Source: Thermoplasmata archaeon (GTDB lineage Archaea; Thermoplasmatota; Thermoplasmata; Lutacidiplasmatales; UBA184). From it: a stretch of DNA of 5,981 nt. Position numbers and translations under genes: made by a program. The notes under the pieces are model-generated. The model had not been told where the DNA came from, searched no databases, and saw only the letters and a list, made by a program, of their open reading frames with translations. The stretch spans positions 1-5,981 of the forward strand of contig JASHYQ010000286.1 of NCBI GenBank assembly GCA_030042955.1. Reading direction: 5' to 3'. Below are positions 5,655 through 5,981 of this stretch, piece by piece (within the stretch, counting starts at the first letter, position 1; every line of letters begins with the position of its first letter).

Positions 5655-5981
5655 TCACGTGGCGATCGGTCGGTGCGAGAGGATCGGCAGGGAGATCAGG
5701 AATCCCGCGCCGGCTCCCGGGACGTTGCGGGCGGTGATCGTACCGTGGTGGGACTGAACGACCCCGTGACAGATAGCGAGGCCCAGGCCGGTCCCCTGCC
5801 CTTCGGGTTTGGTCGTGAAGAACGGCTCGAAGATGTGCGGGAGCGCCTCCGGCGAGATCCCGGGGCCGCTGTCGACGATCTCGACCTGCGCCCGCGCATC
5901 CTGGCGTCGGACCGTTAGCCGGATCGTGCCCTTTCCCTCCATCGCATCGTAGGCGTTGTTGAGGATGTTCGTGAAGACCTG
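5655..5981 (-). CDS. Sensor histidine kinase, C-terminal ATPase part only (5' end outside window)
   Basis: Open from the right edge with no start in view; 108 residues remain to the TGA. They cover most of the HATPase domain: the N box ([10 protein letters not shown], 5-14), G1 (DSGPGI, 37-42), F box (FEPFFTTK, 51-58) and G2 (GTGLGL, 63-68), then the closing strands (GAGFLISLP). All ATP-site motifs are intact, so the enzyme should be active if its phosphorylation domain is. The wording of the F and G2 boxes is of the common bacterial NtrB/PAS-kinase type. An internal ATG at 5942 would cut away the N box and is not the start. Sensor domains and the phosphorylated histidine lie outside. It probably phosphorylates a receiver such as that at 3453-4529, but pairing is inferred from proximity alone. 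Confidence 0.95.
   Translation of the reverse strand, partial: QVFTNILNNAYDAMEGKGTIRLTVRRQDARAQVEIVDSGPGISPEALPHIFEPFFTTKPEGQGTGLGLAICHGVVQSHHGTITARNVPGAGAGFLISLPILSHRPIAT

Overview
The window is GC-rich and tightly packed, and it most likely comes from an archaeon, probably a Thermoplasmatota-like (Euryarchaeota-side) lineage. The support is the mix of genes: a secreted, sequon-rich PKD-repeat surface protein, a zinc-ribbon membrane protein resembling DUF973, a membrane protein resembling DUF981 (COG3374), and a response regulator with a DUF835-like middle and an ArsR-like winged helix. Several genes also have a TATA-like box about 26-30 bp before the start codon, the archaeal leaderless arrangement. 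The exact lineage cannot be fixed from the sequence alone.

Layout from left to right: (1) 1-1452, minus, a PKD-repeat surface protein cut by the window edge inside its C-terminal anchor. (2) 1453-1576, its promoter, with a three-copy GATACGC element. (3) 1577-2452, minus, pirin. (4) 2453-2591, a divergent promoter region holding a perfect 10-bp inverted repeat. (5) 2592-3425, plus, a zinc-ribbon/five-helix membrane protein. (6) 3426-3452, a short convergent gap with a GC-rich hairpin. (7) 3453-4529, minus, a response regulator of order receiver, DUF835-like domain, winged helix. (8) 4530-4643, its promoter, with another inverted repeat. (9) 4644-5444, minus, a six-helix DUF981-like protein. 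(10) 5445-5654, a 210-bp gap with promoter-like sequence, a possible 24-codon ORF and a hairpin. (11) 5655-5981, minus, the C-terminal end of a histidine kinase that continues past the right edge. No gap exceeds 300 bp, and I see no tRNA, rRNA, CRISPR array or insertion sequence.

The kinase, the membrane protein and the response regulator share a strand and order, so they may form a signalling neighbourhood: kinase, membrane component of unknown role, and a regulator with direct DNA-binding output. The receiver resembles bacterial NtrC receivers, but its output half is archaeal in type. The intergenic gaps suggest several separate promoters rather than one tight operon. Pirin and the zinc-ribbon protein diverge from a shared control region. 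The surface protein looks like an independent cell-envelope gene.
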